The notes under the pieces are model-generated. The model was given only the letters and a program-made list of their open reading frames with translations. It had not been told where the DNA came from and ran no database searches. Below, in pieces: positions 19,296 to 28,994 of a stretch of DNA of 64,000 bases. The first letter of the stretch is position 1. Each line of letters opens with the position of its first letter. The position numbers and the translations under genes are program-made. This DNA comes from Cellvibrio japonicus Ueda107 (GTDB lineage: Bacteria; Pseudomonadota; Gammaproteobacteria; Pseudomonadales; Cellvibrionaceae), in contig NC_010995.1 in the NCBI RefSeq assembly GCF_000019225.1, positions 3,356,501 to 3,420,500 on the forward strand. The letters are read 5' to 3'.

Positions 19296-20810
19296 CTACA
19301 ACTGCCCCGCCCTGCAATACTTATCAATATAAGCATCCTGTGTCGGTATCACATCCAGGCATTTGCTAATCACCTGGCGAATACCGCGCAAACGATTCTC
19401 CAACTCTTCCACAGGCATGGCATCTACAATAGGGTTGTACCCCTCAGCCACTATCCCCTGGCCATGCATGACTGCCAACCAACTGGACTCATCAAACAAT
19501 TCATTGTTATCCCGGTACAAGCGCGAACTGGAACGATAAAGTTCCAACTTGCGCTGTAAGGATTCAGGAATCTCCATAGTGCGGCAATGGTTCCAGAACG
19601 CCGAATCATCGCGCTGGGTTGCTTTATAATGGAGAATAATAAAGTCGCGGATACCCAGATATTCATCATCCATGTATTTATTAAATTTTTCCTGCTCCGC
19701 CGTAAAACTGTCTTTCCGTGGAAAAAGTCCCAGAAACTTTGAAATCACTGATTGCACCAGATGAATACTGGTGGATTCCAAGGGTTCAAGAAAACCGCTG
19801 GCCAACCCAAGTGCAACACAATTTTTATTCCATACCTTGCGCCGCTTGCCCGTGACAAAGCGCAACTGCCTCGGCTCGGCCAACGGCTCGCCATCCAAAT
19901 GATTGACCAGAGTATCCAGTGCAGACTTATCATCAATAAATTGGCTGCTGTATACATGACCGTTACCCGTGCGGTGTTGCAGGGGAATCCGCCATTGCCA
20001 ACCGGCTGTGTGAGCCGTTGCGCGGGTGTAGGGAATCAATGGTTCAACACGCCTGCAGGGAATGGCAATGGCGCTATCCGCCGGCAAATAATGGGACCAG
20101 TTTTCATAGCCTGTATGCAAAGCACCTTCAATCAAGAGCCCCCTGAAGCCGCTGCAATCCATAAAAAAATCCGCTGCGTGTACCGAGCCATCCGTCAACA
20201 ACAGGCTTTTAATAAAACCATTGTCATGGTTTTTATTGACCTGGGTAACCTTGCCTTCAACGCGCCTTACTCCCAACGCTTCTGCATAGCGGCGTAAATA
20301 GCGCGCATACAAGCCGGCATCAAAATGATAGGCATACGCAATTTTGGCCAGAGGGGAATTGGGGACATCCATTGGCCGGGTAAATTTATTGTGATAACAC
20401 GCCTGTATATTCAACGAGTAATCGCTGATATCCGGTGACAAGCCCAATTTAAATGCTTTTTGCCAATAATGGTAAAATTGTACATTGTGAAGATCTGTAC
20501 CATAAGTGCTAAAAGGATGAATATACGCACTGCCGATGGATTTCCAGTTGACAAACTCAATGCCCAATTTAAACGTACCCTGGGTTGCCTTGATGAAATC
20601 ATTTTCATCAATCCCCAGCACACTGTTGAAAATGGAAATCTGCGGGATAGTAGCTTCACCCACCCCCACGGTACCTATCTCTTCCGATTCAATTAAAGTA
20701 ATCGAACAATTGCGCGTAGTAATCACCTTGGCCAGGGCAGCCGCGGTCATCCAACCCGCCGTACCGCCACCGAGGATGATAATGGATTGGATATTATTGG
20801 AATCACTCAT
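19296..20810 (-). CDS. flavin-dependent tryptophan halogenase-like protein
   Basis: 504 aa, ATG at 20810. FAD-binding GGGTAGW near the N-terminus, the halogenase-specific WQWRIP (WxWxIP) motif, the lysine region IKATQGTFKLG matching the catalytic Lys of PrnA-type enzymes, and PLESTSIH matching its Glu-Ser pair. Such enzymes use FADH2, O2 and halide, and need a separate flavin reductase, which is not encoded here. In saccharophilic bacteria these genes often accompany TonB-dependent receptors, and here the upstream same-strand gene is one. The natural substrate is unknown; tryptophan itself is not assured. Confidence 0.87.
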   Translation of the reverse strand: MSDSNNIQSIIILGGGTAGWMTAAALAKVITTRNCSITLIESEEIGTVGVGEATIPQISIFNSVLGIDENDFIKATQGTFKLGIEFVNWKSIGSAYIHPFSTYGTDLHNVQFYHYWQKAFKLGLSPDISDYSLNIQACYHNKFTRPMDVPNSPLAKIAYAYHFDAGLYARYLRRYAEALGVRRVEGKVTQVNKNHDNGFIKSLLLTDGSVHAADFFMDCSGFRGLLIEGALHTGYENWSHYLPADSAIAIPCRRVEPLIPYTRATAHTAGWQWRIPLQHRTGNGHVYSSQFIDDKSALDTLVNHLDGEPLAEPRQLRFVTGKRRKVWNKNCVALGLASGFLEPLESTSIHLVQSVISKFLGLFPRKDSFTAEQEKFNKYMDDEYLGIRDFIILHYKATQRDDSAFWNHCRTMEIPESLQRKLELYRSSSRLYRDNNELFDESSWLAVMHGQGIVAEGYNPIVDAMPVEELENRLRGIRQVISKCLDVIPTQDAYIDKYCRAGQL

Positions 20811-20861
20811 GTTTATATTCGCCTACAAAACAATGTGCTCAGCCCGGTACTACCATAAAAC

Positions 20862-20888
20862 AAAAGCACAGCTATACGCTGTGCTTTT
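20862..20888 (-). terminator. intrinsic terminator between TonB receptor and halogenase genes
   Basis: An 11-bp stem with 5-nt loop, AAAAGCACAGC pairing with its complement, followed on the minus strand by TTTTGTTTTA. It sits 39 bp past the receptor stop and 52 bp before the halogenase start, so it may attenuate readthrough. Confidence 0.7.
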
Positions 20889-20926
20889 GCCGTAAGTACA
20901 TCATGTCATTAACAAGCAGCCAAGAA

Positions 20927-23900
20927 TTAGAAAGTTGCCTGTATAAACAATCCCACTCGACGATCATTCACAAAGTAAGAACGCGGAGTCCTCACCCCCT
21001 CCTGGTTGTATTGGATGGATGTCCGGGTCACTTCATCCAGCAGGTTGTTGGCCTCCAAACCGATTTTGATGGTATCGTTCAAACTGTAGGATGCAGACCA
21101 ATCCAGTTGCCCCGTCGCCTCGCCATAAATGGGCGAGAAAGCAATCACATCGCGCGAGTTGAGCAAGTAGCGTGAACGCCAGCTATAAGCGAAACGCGTC
21201 TGGAATGTGCCATTATCGTAGAAGACCACCAGGTTATAATTATCTTGCGATAATCCCTCCAGTGGTAAACCGGTAAAGTTCCTAAAGGTGTCCTCTGGAC
21301 TGTCGGTAGGATCGAACTCTGAACTACCATCATCCGCATCACCATCGATATAGGTGTAGCTGGCCTGGATACCAAAATCCGTCAGGGACTCATGGATAAA
21401 ACCAAGTCCGGTTTGTCCCGCCAGTTCATAGCCGCGAATCTCTGCCGATCCACCATTAATCGTCCTGGTAGAACTAACCTCCTGGGTAATACCATTCTCG
21501 GGATTGGTCACCAGCTCCGTTTCCGTAGCCTGGCGGAAATAGCCATCGACATCTTTATTGAATAAGGTCAGCGTCAACGATCCCAAATCATCGAAGTACC
21601 ATTCGAGGGCCAAATCCACATTAACGGCTTCTTCCGGTTGCAGGTAAGGATTGCCTGCACCATTTGCGTAGAAACCTTCGTGGATAACACCAGTCACTGC
21701 ATTGGAATCAGGATCGTTAAGGACGGTCATAACAGACGAGATATTGCGTTGGTTCCTGACAGCATTCAATTCAGGCAGGTATATGGCCTCAGATACTGCC
21801 AACCTGGCCAGCAGATCATCGGTCAACTCAACTTTAAGGTTGAAGCTCGGCAACACCTTGTCAAATTTTTTACCCCTGATAGTAGTGGCCAGCGTCCCAT
21901 CGCCCGTCTGGTAATCAATAACATCCTGCGGCAAACTCGGATCCAGTCCGGGATTTTGCAACTCAGCACCTACAGGATTGGGGAAATTGCTCGCACCCGT
22001 GGACGCAAGCTCATAGGTAACATACCTCAAGCCAACATTACCCGAGTAACGCAGTGCGCCATCTTCACTGCCAAAATCAACCCGCACATAGGCGGCGTAA
22101 CGGTCTTCCTCCGTCACATAAATTTCCGAGGGCAGGAAGCTGGTTCCAGGAATAACACCTGCCCGACGGTGCAACGGAACCCAGGCACCATCAACTGTCC
22201 TGCCATCATTAGCAACCAACTTCTGGTACATATTTTCCGTACTGGAAAGGAAAGATTCTGACGGGAACCAGAAAGTATTGTTGCCTTTTAACGCATTGCC
22301 GGACAGGTGTGAATCAAAGGTAAATTGCTCCACCATGCCAGCATCCAGCAAACCATCATAGAAGGCTTCGCTCCCCTCTCCCTGTGAAGACCATGTCTCT
22401 GTCAAACCACCCCAGTTCCAAATGGTTTCACGCACAGTCACTTCGCGATTGGAAAAACGTAAACCTGTTTTTACGCCGGTAATCCATTGGTCATCAAAGG
22501 TATATTCAGCATCCAGTTGCAGCGCAAGCTCATCACCCTCATTTTCGGAAATATGATCCATAGCCGAGCGCATGAAATAGCTTTCCGGATTTGCAACATT
22601 ATCGTTAAGGAATTCCAGCTTGGGGTTATCTTCATCGCGGATATCCAGATAAATATCGGAAAAGAACTTACCATGGGCGGTGTTGTCTTTAATGCTGTTT
22701 TCCGCTTTTACATATTGAACATCTGCCCAGAGCGTCAAATTATCACTGGGCGATAATTTCAGGTTAAAACTCCAATCATTGATAACACGCTCATCTTCAC
22801 GCGCGCGCGCGCCGGCAACATACGGCACATTACCCCAGGGGTAGGTTCCCCCCAGCAAGGTGCCCGACCTGAATTGGCAGGGAGTCGCATCGGAAGCCGG
22901 GCAGGCAAAGGTGTAATCATCACCGAGTGTGATCCGGTCTGTCCCCGCATCACCGGTAAATGGTTGCGCAGGCGATTCAATAAAACGCTCGTTCCAGGCG
23001 ACGGTTGAATCCGAGCGGATAAACTCCAGAGTGGCCAGGACTGTATCTGATGGATTGGCCCATTGCAGTGAACCGGCAAAGCCTAAACGGTCTCGATCAT
23101 TAAACTGCTGACGCGCTGAAGCGGCATTGGGCACTATGGGTGTAACGCCGTTGCCTACATCCGGGGCATCTTTTTCGTAATAGTTGTAAATCCCTATACC
23201 ATCACCCCGCGAGGTGAAGTTGGATGCAGAAACAGAAAAGAGGGCTCCCACTTTACCCAGGTCTGTGTCCCACACATTACTCACAATACCGGAGATAGAC
23301 GGATTAACATCCTCTATCAAATCACCATAACTACCCTTGACAGTGACCCCGGCGGTAAAACCGTCTTTATCAAAAGGCTTGCGTGTATTCAGGTTAATCG
23401 TTCCCGCGATGCCGCCTTCAATCAAATCGGCAGTCTGGTTTTTAGCAACCTCAACAGATCCAACCAACTCGGGAGGAATATCGGAGAAACTCATGCCGCC
23501 ATCGGCACCAGCGCTAAAGGCATCGCGGCCATTAAATTCTGCCCTTACACGGTTCAAGCCCCGAATAGTGACATTCCCCCCCTCAACAGAAAAGTGATCC
23601 GGGTCATCAGAAGCTTCAAAACGTTCAATCGCCACACCGGGCACACGCTGTAATGCTTCAACAACGGATTTATCCGGCAGTGCGCCAATATCACTCGCCG
23701 TAATCACGTCAGTCACTGTTGCGGAATTACGTTTTATTGCCTGCGCACTCTCAAGGCTTTGCTTAATACCATAGACGACCACCTCCTCAACAGGTGGCTC
23801 GGTATTCTGCGCATAAACCGGTGCATTTAATGCAACTATACACATTGCCAACAAAGATTTTTTAAAGAGAGGTGCCGATTGTGTTTTGTTGGTTTTTTGC

Positions 23901-23935
23901 TGTTTATCGTAGTCTTGTTTTTTATAGTTACTCAT
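20927..23935 (-). CDS. TonB-dependent receptor, TonB-Xanth-Caul type
   Basis: 1002 aa from the ATG at 23935. A signal region (SLLAMCIVALNAPVYAQ) near residues 28-45 is followed by VEEVVVYGIKQSLESAQAIKR, which with ITASDIGALPDKSVVEALQRVPGV is the hallmark of the large TonB-Xanth-Caul receptor family. NVTIRGLNRVRAEFNGRD and a long barrel ending in FIQATF follow. These receptors import oligosaccharides too large for porins. Its partner is the halogenase gene downstream; no glycosidase is adjacent, so the cargo is unknown. Confidence 0.9.
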   Translation of the reverse strand: MSNYKKQDYDKQQKTNKTQSAPLFKKSLLAMCIVALNAPVYAQNTEPPVEEVVVYGIKQSLESAQAIKRNSATVTDVITASDIGALPDKSVVEALQRVPGVAIERFEASDDPDHFSVEGGNVTIRGLNRVRAEFNGRDAFSAGADGGMSFSDIPPELVGSVEVAKNQTADLIEGGIAGTINLNTRKPFDKDGFTAGVTVKGSYGDLIEDVNPSISGIVSNVWDTDLGKVGALFSVSASNFTSRGDGIGIYNYYEKDAPDVGNGVTPIVPNAASARQQFNDRDRLGFAGSLQWANPSDTVLATLEFIRSDSTVAWNERFIESPAQPFTGDAGTDRITLGDDYTFACPASDATPCQFRSGTLLGGTYPWGNVPYVAGARAREDERVINDWSFNLKLSPSDNLTLWADVQYVKAENSIKDNTAHGKFFSDIYLDIRDEDNPKLEFLNDNVANPESYFMRSAMDHISENEGDELALQLDAEYTFDDQWITGVKTGLRFSNREVTVRETIWNWGGLTETWSSQGEGSEAFYDGLLDAGMVEQFTFDSHLSGNALKGNNTFWFPSESFLSSTENMYQKLVANDGRTVDGAWVPLHRRAGVIPGTSFLPSEIYVTEEDRYAAYVRVDFGSEDGALRYSGNVGLRYVTYELASTGASNFPNPVGAELQNPGLDPSLPQDVIDYQTGDGTLATTIRGKKFDKVLPSFNLKVELTDDLLARLAVSEAIYLPELNAVRNQRNISSVMTVLNDPDSNAVTGVIHEGFYANGAGNPYLQPEEAVNVDLALEWYFDDLGSLTLTLFNKDVDGYFRQATETELVTNPENGITQEVSSTRTINGGSAEIRGYELAGQTGLGFIHESLTDFGIQASYTYIDGDADDGSSEFDPTDSPEDTFRNFTGLPLEGLSQDNYNLVVFYDNGTFQTRFAYSWRSRYLLNSRDVIAFSPIYGEATGQLDWSASYSLNDTIKIGLEANNLLDEVTRTSIQYNQEGVRTPRSYFVNDRRVGLFIQATF

Positions 23936-24872
23936 AACCAAGCCTGTATGTGAATTATATGTAAGAGTCTTATCCCCGCACTGCTTCTAGCGCAGAAAAC
24001 CCGAATGAACGCCACCCTGAAATATCAGGCACAGCTATCACTCCAATAGGATACCTGCCAACAATAGCCTCCTGTTTCAATCAACAGTTCGTGAAGTACA
24101 ACCTGTGTATTTTCATCCTGTATTGCATTCGCCCCTCAACGCTCTCACAGCAATCCGGATTACAACAGGCAATTGCCAACCGATAATTCAGTAGCCAACA
24201 TTGACTCCCAGCACTTAATTTCGGCTATCAACTAACTTAGCCAAAAGGCACTTGCCACAATTAGCGCTTTTATTATTGAGAGCCGGTACTGCCCTATCTA
24301 CTTTTCATCTTATTCATCTCCAGAAATTAACGTCAACCCAAAGTCCTTCTAAAAAACAAGCATATTAGAAATATCAACACAGATTTTTTATTGCTATATC
24401 AAACCAAAGACATACGAATCATCATCTGTAATTTTTTTGTTTCGTCTATGAAAATAATCTACAATACACCAATCATTTTATTCAAAATGACCATAAGCCA
24501 GCATAAAAAACCAAAATAGATCAAAATTTAATCCATCGCTATAAAAAATAAATCAGTATTTTTTCAAACAATAGGATGTCTGTAATTCATCGGAGCGTTG
24601 ATCGGACACGCAGGTACCAATGGCAGGAACTTAAAATGTGTGGGCATTTTTTAAATGCACTGATTAATAAAAATCCTGGTATGGAATAATTTCCAAATAA
24701 TCCATTATTGTTCACTGTATTGAACAAAAGTACGAAGGGCCGTTGGCCAGAAAAATTTCAATCAGAGCGCATTAAGAACTGTTGCGAGCTGCTGCAAAAA
24801 AAATTAAAAAGGACTAATTTTCTAATTAATTTTTTGCAATCAGGTCAGCGCAATCCATTAATCTGTTAAAGG
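23936..24872. other. 937-bp gene-free AT-rich region
   Basis: No ORF with a credible start and composition was found on either strand. The right part (24340-24860) is markedly AT-rich. The left part should hold the promoter of the large TonB receptor gene. No tRNA-like or riboswitch-like fold was recognised by eye. Confidence 0.5.
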
Positions 24873-25685
24873 TTAATTGCTGGCTAACGCCGCTAGCTGA
24901 CGCTTGTAACGCTGATGGAGGATATTAACGCGGAAGACGTAGGTTTTGGTTTCTTCGTAGGGAGGAATGCCATTGTGGCGCGAGACTGCCCCCGGCCCTG
25001 CATTGTAGGCGGCGGTTGCGAGGGTGATATCGCCATTAAAGCGATCGAGTAACCAGGCCAGGTAGCGTGCGCCGCCCTGGATATTTTGCGCGGGATTGTA
25101 GGTGTCCCCCACCCCCATATCCTTGGCTGTCGCCGGCATCAGTTGCATTAATCCCATGGCGCCTTTGCGCGAGCGCGCGAGTGGATTGAAATTGGATTCT
25201 GCATGGATAACAGCGCGGAGCAATGCCGGGTCAAGGTTGTAGCGTTTAGCCGCCTGGCCAATGGAGTAACTGAATTCACTGAGATAAAGTTTGGTGTGAT
25301 GCCAATCGACTCTCGACAGGGCACTGCAGGCATAACAACTGTTATAGACAATGACCTGGTAATCCGTCTTGTGCGGGACACGGTCCGAAAATGTGACGGC
25401 ACCGGCTTTGTGATATTTATAAAATGTAAATGGCTGCTTTTTGGATTTTGCGGCTTCGGCAGCCTTGCGTGCGGCTTCCTCGGCAGCGGTTCGCTCTGCC
25501 ACACGCCGAACCTGCTCTTCAAAATCCACAGGTTCACCCGGTTGAACGTCCATTACAGCTGCAGCAACCGGTGCCTGTTCGATATGGGCATCCAACACCG
25601 ACACTTTGAAATCCCGCCCATCGGCCACGACCTTGCCTGCCCACAGGGCCAGTAACAGGCAAAGTTGTATAGGGAAGGACTTCAT
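24873..25685 (-). CDS. lytic transglycosylase (SLT domain), secreted
   Basis: 270 aa from the ATG at 25685 with GAGG 7 nt upstream. Signal peptide (FPIQLCLLLALWAGKVVA), then an Ala/Glu/Lys-rich coiled-coil-like stretch near 60-82 and a DUF4124-like segment (FYKYHKAGAVTFSDRVP). The C-terminal half is a family 1 Slt domain with catalytic Glu163 in HAESNFNP, then GAMGLMQLMP and ATAAYNAGPGAV. It should cleave peptidoglycan glycan strands in the periplasm. It is not in an obvious operon. Confidence 0.9.
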   Translation of the reverse strand: MKSFPIQLCLLLALWAGKVVADGRDFKVSVLDAHIEQAPVAAAVMDVQPGEPVDFEEQVRRVAERTAAEEAARKAAEAAKSKKQPFTFYKYHKAGAVTFSDRVPHKTDYQVIVYNSCYACSALSRVDWHHTKLYLSEFSYSIGQAAKRYNLDPALLRAVIHAESNFNPLARSRKGAMGLMQLMPATAKDMGVGDTYNPAQNIQGGARYLAWLLDRFNGDITLATAAYNAGPGAVSRHNGIPPYEETKTYVFRVNILHQRYKRQLAALASN

Positions 25686-25831
25686 TGACAAACCTCAGGA
25701 ACGCACGACAGATCCCGGGAGCGCATCATCCACAGCCAGATGAATCAGCGAACCGGGCCTTTCAGTGTAGCCCAGAACCGGAGCTGCACCTGTCACCAAA
25801 AGTGGTTTTCGTGAACAATTCACGCTATGGA

Positions 25832-26233
25832 TTATGACTCCAGCCACACATCGCGCGCCCAATGCCATACCGAAGGCCAGGTTTCGTCGGTCAGGTCGCC
25901 ATCGCGCCAGAACACCACTTCGCCCTCCGGTTCGACACAGTAGTAGTTGCCATTCACTTCACACAGCGGCATCAGGTAACGGGGAACCCCCAGGGACCAA
26001 GCAGTAGCAGTCACTTCCGGCAGGTAGGTATGGGAATGGGGATCAGCCGCCGTGACGGGCTCAATACTGCCATAGACCACATCGCTGACCTCCAGCAGGA
26101 ACCTACGCATATCGCGCGGGATAGGCAGGAGGATCTCCTCCTCGATCTCGACTAGCTGGTCCTCGTCGGGTAAGTCCAGGGGGACGGGGACGGGTTCGTT
26201 ATATTCGCGCAATAGCTCGATAACGTCTTCCAT
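25832..26233 (-). CDS. SMI1/KNR4 (SUKH) family protein
   Basis: 133 aa from the ATG at 26233 with AGG 8 nt upstream; an upstream extension of the frame has no good start. Typical SUKH features: acidic start MEDVIELLREYNEP, LPIPRDMRRFLLEVSDVVYG, PLCEVNGNYYCVEPEGEVVFWRDG and a terminal tryptophan-rich helix. SUKH proteins include immunity proteins of contact-dependent toxins. No toxin gene adjoins this one, so an immunity role is only a possibility. Confidence 0.7.
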   Translation of the reverse strand: MEDVIELLREYNEPVPVPLDLPDEDQLVEIEEEILLPIPRDMRRFLLEVSDVVYGSIEPVTAADPHSHTYLPEVTATAWSLGVPRYLMPLCEVNGNYYCVEPEGEVVFWRDGDLTDETWPSVWHWARDVWLES

Positions 26234-26331
26234 CGGGCAACCTGTTTGTGGATAAGGGAAGTGGACTATAGCCCGAAGCTTTACCAGGGCACAACCATCC
26301 CTCGCCGCACCGACCCGAACCAGGGGAGCCA

Positions 26332-26451
26332 CTAGAAACCATCTCGAAAATCAGCCAGCGAGACTCAGGCAAGGCGAAACGGCAGCGAGGAGCGGAGCTG
26401 GCTTTTCAATGCGGCACCAGGCCGTTGGATGATTTTCGAGATGGTTTCTAG
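26332..26451. repeat. 120-bp MITE-like element with 22-bp perfect terminal inverted repeats
   Basis: The sequence at 26332-26353 (CTAGAAACCATCTCGAAAATCA) is the exact reverse complement of 26430-26451. The 76-bp interior contains the GCGAGGAGCGGAGCTGGC stretch and further self-complementary pieces (GCCAGC, CGGCC). No transposase is present. The right arm supplies the TAG stop codon of polB. Confidence 0.75.
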
Positions 26452-28844
26452 CGGCTTGCCGGCATGTCCGCACCGAACAGGGATAGCTGGTGATCGACCA
26501 ATTCGTTCAGGGATTTATTGAGGAAATGCAGGATACTATCCGCCACGGGGGTGAGCTGCTTGTCGATATAGTGCTGGTAATCCACCGGACTTTGGCGCAA
26601 CGACCAATCCACCTCATAAGTGCCCAAGGGCTCGGGGCCATTGATGGTCATGACATAGCTGATCCAATCCCCGCGCCGCAGGCGCTCCCCGGTCCACTGC
26701 ACATATTTGCGCGCAGCCTGTACATGGGGCGGGACATTTTTCTGGTATTCGTGCAACTGGCGCCGCAGCCGCTTGCGGTAAATCAGGTCATCATCGCGCT
26801 CGCCCGCCAGTACAGCCGTCGTCGCAGTGCGCACGTACTCGACATAGTCTTCACCATCAAATACCTTGCGGTATAAATCGGCCTGGAACTGTTTGGCCAG
26901 CTGGGTCCAATCTGTGCGCACATTTTCCAGGCCTTTAAAAATCATTTCGCGCTGGCCGTTGACATCAATTAAACCGGCGTAGCGTTTTTTAGTGCCCAGC
27001 TCAGAGCCGCGTATGGTCGGCATCAGGAAACGCAAATAATGGGTTTCGTATTGGATTTCCAGCGCACTGTTTAGTTGATAGTCCTGTTGCAGGGTTTCCT
27101 GCCACCAGGCATTCAGTTCGCGCGCCAGGCGCACGCCTATGCTGTTGCATTGCTGTGGTGATTTGGGCGCATGCCCAAGGCAATTATTTTCCAGCCAGAC
27201 AAAGAGCGAATCCGTATCGCCATAAATAACCGTGTATCCCTGTTGTTCAATCCAGTCGCGACTGCGCTGGATAATGTCATGGCCGCGCAGGGTAATAGAG
27301 CTGGAAATACGCGGATCAAAAAAACGGCATCCGGTTGAGCCCAGGACGCCATAGAAGGAATTCATAATAATTTTGATGGCGTAGGACAGGGGTTCGTTGC
27401 GATGTTGCTTGGCGCGATCGCGCGCAGCCGATAATTGTTCAATTAACTGCGGCAGTATATGCCCTTCCCTGGCAAAGCTGGCGCCATTAAAACCCGGGGC
27501 GGTGTGCGCCTCATCCAATTGCTGATGCTGGGCAATCCAGAACGCACAGGGGTCAACCAGGAAACTGCGCATAATGCTGGGATACAGGCTTTTAAAATCC
27601 AGCACCAGCACATTGTCGTAAATACCCGGGCGCGAACTCATGACATAACCACCCGGGCTAAAAACATCCGACTCCAGCTCGCCCAGATTGGGAGCGATAT
27701 AGCCGCGCCGATGCAGGCGCGGTAAATACAAATACTCAAAGGCCGCCACTGAGCCGCCAACGCGATCGAGCAATAACCCGGTGAGCTGGCTGCGCTCCAT
27801 GGCAAATTCGAGCAGGTGCTGCGAGGTGAAAATGGACCAGGCCAATTCACAGTCGCGCAGGTTATATTGCGCCAAAGCCAGTTTGTCATTGTGGAACAGG
27901 TGTGTAATATCGCCACCGCGATCACTGCCGCTGAGCAGTTTGCCTTCGCCTAACAACTCCTCTGCCACATGTTGCAGTGCATAGGTTTCAAAGCGCGGAT
28001 TGGCCGCCTTGAGCAGGTCAATGCCATCCAGGGCAACACGCCCCGGAATTACCACAAAACTGCGCCCGCCATCGCCCTCTTCATGGCGCCAATGGATCGA
28101 CTGCCCGGCTCGCCCCAGTCGCAGGGATATGTTCAAACGCTGACACAATTTTTCCAGTACCAGCAAATCGAATTGCACCAGATTCCAGCCAATGACAATA
28201 TCCGGATCAAGTTGCTCGATACATACAAAAAATGCCTCAAGGCAAGTCCTTTCATCGCTACAAAAACGCACACTTTCTGTGTCTTGTCCCTCACCAACCA
28301 TCAAGACTATTTTGGCCTGCTCGCACCAGATACCGATGGAATAGAGTTGCGTTGCATCCATGGAGGTTTCTATATCCAGTGACAGCATACGCAATGCAGG
28401 CCGCCATAGGGGCTCACTTACCGGCACCAGGCGCGGATTGATGAGGGGGGAGCGAGTGTCAGTGCTTTCCAGGTCGGCCGCAGCGGTAATGAAGCGCTCC
28501 ATCAAATAGCGCTCAGTGGGACGGATATCACTTTCCCAATAGCAGATCCTGGCCTGGTCCAGCAGTGTCTGTGCATCGCGCGCCAGGCGATGCTGCTTGA
28601 AATAGAGTGCACAAACCCATTGGTTGCGAAAGGTTTTCAGCTCCACATCCGCCATGCGCCAATCGCGCAGGCCGCGCAATAACGCCGATATTTGTGCTGC
28701 CTGTTCACGTGCAATAAAAAAAACGACCTCCTGGCCGGTAACCTGGGTCCAGCAGGGGCCATTATCGGTCGCCCACCAGAAATCCAGCACGACACCTTCG
28801 CGGGTATCGCGCCATTGACGGGTGAGTAAAAAAGCCTGGGGCAT
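26448..28844 (-). CDS. polB: DNA polymerase II (family B)
   Basis: 798 aa, similar in length to E. coli PolB (783). N-terminal exonuclease motif LSLDIETS with WNLVQFDL; polymerase motifs DFKSLYPSIMRSF, KIIMNSFYGVLGS and YGDTDSLFVW; then KKRYAGL. It is a DNA-repair and translesion polymerase, in other bacteria often SOS-controlled; no clear LexA box was found upstream. The last codons run into the right arm of a palindromic repeat which contributes the TAG stop, so the native C-terminus may have been altered slightly. Confidence 0.95.
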   Translation of the reverse strand: MPQAFLLTRQWRDTREGVVLDFWWATDNGPCWTQVTGQEVVFFIAREQAAQISALLRGLRDWRMADVELKTFRNQWVCALYFKQHRLARDAQTLLDQARICYWESDIRPTERYLMERFITAAADLESTDTRSPLINPRLVPVSEPLWRPALRMLSLDIETSMDATQLYSIGIWCEQAKIVLMVGEGQDTESVRFCSDERTCLEAFFVCIEQLDPDIVIGWNLVQFDLLVLEKLCQRLNISLRLGRAGQSIHWRHEEGDGGRSFVVIPGRVALDGIDLLKAANPRFETYALQHVAEELLGEGKLLSGSDRGGDITHLFHNDKLALAQYNLRDCELAWSIFTSQHLLEFAMERSQLTGLLLDRVGGSVAAFEYLYLPRLHRRGYIAPNLGELESDVFSPGGYVMSSRPGIYDNVLVLDFKSLYPSIMRSFLVDPCAFWIAQHQQLDEAHTAPGFNGASFAREGHILPQLIEQLSAARDRAKQHRNEPLSYAIKIIMNSFYGVLGSTGCRFFDPRISSSITLRGHDIIQRSRDWIEQQGYTVIYGDTDSLFVWLENNCLGHAPKSPQQCNSIGVRLARELNAWWQETLQQDYQLNSALEIQYETHYLRFLMPTIRGSELGTKKRYAGLIDVNGQREMIFKGLENVRTDWTQLAKQFQADLYRKVFDGEDYVEYVRTATTAVLAGERDDDLIYRKRLRRQLHEYQKNVPPHVQAARKYVQWTGERLRRGDWISYVMTINGPEPLGTYEVDWSLRQSPVDYQHYIDKQLTPVADSILHFLNKSLNELVDHQLSLFGADMPASR

Positions 28845-28928
28845 GGTGGAATCAGGTCATCATCTGGCCAAAACTGTATAAGTAACCAGTATATCGCCTG
28901 CGCCTGCGAAACCCAACGGAAAAAACAC

Positions 28929-28968
28929 CGGGGCTCCGGCTTTGCCATCACGGCAAGGGGGAGCCCCG
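28929..28968 (-). terminator. intrinsic terminator of agu67A
   Basis: A 9-bp GC-rich outer stem (CGGGGCTCC and complement) with an inner 5-bp stem, followed on the minus strand by GTGTTTTTTCC. It lies 27 bp past the agu67A stop. Confidence 0.8.
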
Positions 28969-28994
28969 CGCAACCAGTGGAGAGAATATGGGGA

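Noticed and set aside
22798..22811. Alternating GC run (CGCGCGCGCGCG) in the TonB receptor gene
   Set aside because: It is short, in frame, and encodes ordinary residues; no evidence of phase variation.
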